This document shows positions 6,929 through 7,460 of a stretch of DNA of 7,460 nucleotides, in pieces. This DNA comes from Clostridium sp. CAG:780 (GTDB lineage Bacteria > Bacillota > Clostridia > TANB77 > CAG-508). Position numbers and translations under genes: made by a program. The notes below the pieces were generated by a model that saw only the letters and a list, made by a program, of their open reading frames with translations, had not been told where the DNA came from and ran no database searches. Position 1 is the stretch's first letter. Every line of letters begins with the position of its first letter. Location: the NCBI GenBank assembly GCA_000434195.1, contig HF994439.1:2960-10419 (forward strand), in the 5' to 3' direction.

Positions 6929-7460
6929 ATGAATGAACAAGCAGAGAAATTTATCGAAAATGTATTAAAAAACAATATAGTAGAAACAATTATTACAATA
7001 GCAATTAGTATTCTATTATATAGTATAATAAAAAAGTTGATGAACAAGAATCAAAAGAATAAAGTATTGAAAGAAAAAATTGGTAAAAAACAGAGAACGT
7101 ATATCAGAGTTCTAAATAGTGTAATAAAATATGCTTTTTTAATAGTAACAATATTGATAGTCTTACAGATAAATGGAGTTAATGTAAACTCTATGCTTGC
7201 TGGAATAGGAATTATTGGTGCTGTTGTGGGTATTGCACTTCAAGATGCACTAAAAGATATAATCATGGGAATTAATATAATAGTAGATGATTATTTCTCT
7301 GTGGGAGATTACATTAAATATAAAGGACAAGAGGGAAAAGTTGTAGGATTTGGATTAAAGACAACTAAGATGCTACTAAATGATAGTAACAATATTCTAT
7401 CTATAAGTAACAGAAACATATCTGAGATAGAAAAGGTATCAAACTTTATATTTGTAAGCA
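6929..7460 (+). CDS. MscS-family mechanosensitive ion channel, 3' end cut off by the window
   Basis: MscS-type channels open under membrane tension and release ions and small solutes during hypo-osmotic shock. The 177 residues visible run off the window without a stop. Hydrophobic segments lie at about 17-34, 63-82 and 88-105. The last, with the amphipathic stretch after it (AGIGIIGAVVGIALQDALKD, 91-110), has the Gly/Ala-rich pattern of the pore-lining TM3. The MscS beta domain follows, with YFSVGDYIKYKGQEGKVVGFGL (22 residues from 122) seen here as VGDYI (125-129) and GQEGKVVGFGL (133-143). The usual DG-x-x-x-x-IPN segment appears in altered form, NDSNNILSISN (151-161). Start ATG 6929 follows a GAGGTGA ribosome binding site by 6 nt, and the gap to lepA is only 17 nt with no terminator, so the two are probably cotranscribed. 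The first two helices are short, as in minimal three-helix members. Family identity is strong; subclass and conductance cannot be told. Confidence 0.9.
   Translation, partial: MNEQAEKFIENVLKNNIVETIITIAISILLYSIIKKLMNKNQKNKVLKEKIGKKQRTYIRVLNSVIKYAFLIVTILIVLQINGVNVNSMLAGIGIIGAVVGIALQDALKDIIMGINIIVDDYFSVGDYIKYKGQEGKVVGFGLKTTKMLLNDSNNILSISNRNISEIEKVSNFIFVS

Noticed and set aside
6751..7047. A hydrophobic open frame on the minus strand overlapping the end of lepA and the start of the mscS gene
   Set aside because: It lies antisense to two well-supported genes, its Phe/Ile-rich composition is what AT-rich complement produces, and it shows no family motif.
1..7460. CRISPR arrays, tRNA or rRNA genes, insertion sequences, toxin-antitoxin or defence genes
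   Set aside because: I found no regularly spaced repeats, cloverleaf signatures, transposase motifs or terminal inverted repeats. Nearly all the sequence is accounted for by conserved housekeeping genes.

Overview
The window comes from a strongly AT-rich bacterial chromosome, most likely an anaerobic member of the Bacillota, class Clostridia. The reasons are good AGGAGG-type ribosome binding sites, a consensus sigma-A promoter, preference for AGA and ATA codons, an efp gene followed by a CD1247-like zinc-ribbon protein, and a COG1067-type Lon-like protease. The content is housekeeping: translation quality, tRNA modification and proteolysis. I see no mobile element, CRISPR array, tRNA, rRNA or defence locus.

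Layout. (1) Bases 2-934, plus strand: the 3' part of efp (elongation factor P), then a small coiled-coil, zinc-ribbon and acidic-tail protein of the CD1247 type. (2) Bases 954-980: a GC-rich hairpin with U-tracts on both sides, serving as a shared terminator between converging units. (3) Bases 985-4957, minus strand: a unit read as tsaE, tsaB, rimI and a 795-residue Lon-like ATPase/protease. tsaE-tsaB are 2 nt apart, tsaB-rimI overlap by 11 nt, and a 40-nt gap with its own possible promoter precedes the protease. (4) Bases 4958-5102: a divergent promoter region with back-to-back sigma-A promoters. A perfect 7-bp inverted repeat lies at the expected lepA transcription start. (5) Bases 5103-7460, plus strand: lepA (elongation factor 4), then 17 nt later an MscS-family mechanosensitive channel gene cut by the window edge.

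How the genes work together. EF-P relieves ribosomes stalled on proline runs and EF4 is a ribosome-associated GTPase tied to ionic stress. TsaE and TsaB belong to the machinery that makes the t6A37 modification of ANN-decoding tRNAs. RimI acetylates the N terminus of ribosomal protein S18 in enterobacteria. tsaD, the usual catalytic partner, is not in the window; the Lon-like protease follows rimI instead.

No clearly new system stands out. The points most worth a second look are the lepA-mscS pairing, the Cys cluster and acidic tail of the CD1247-like protein, the candidate operator at the lepA start site, the Lon-like protease in the t6A operon, and a marked strand-dependent switch in isoleucine codon choice.
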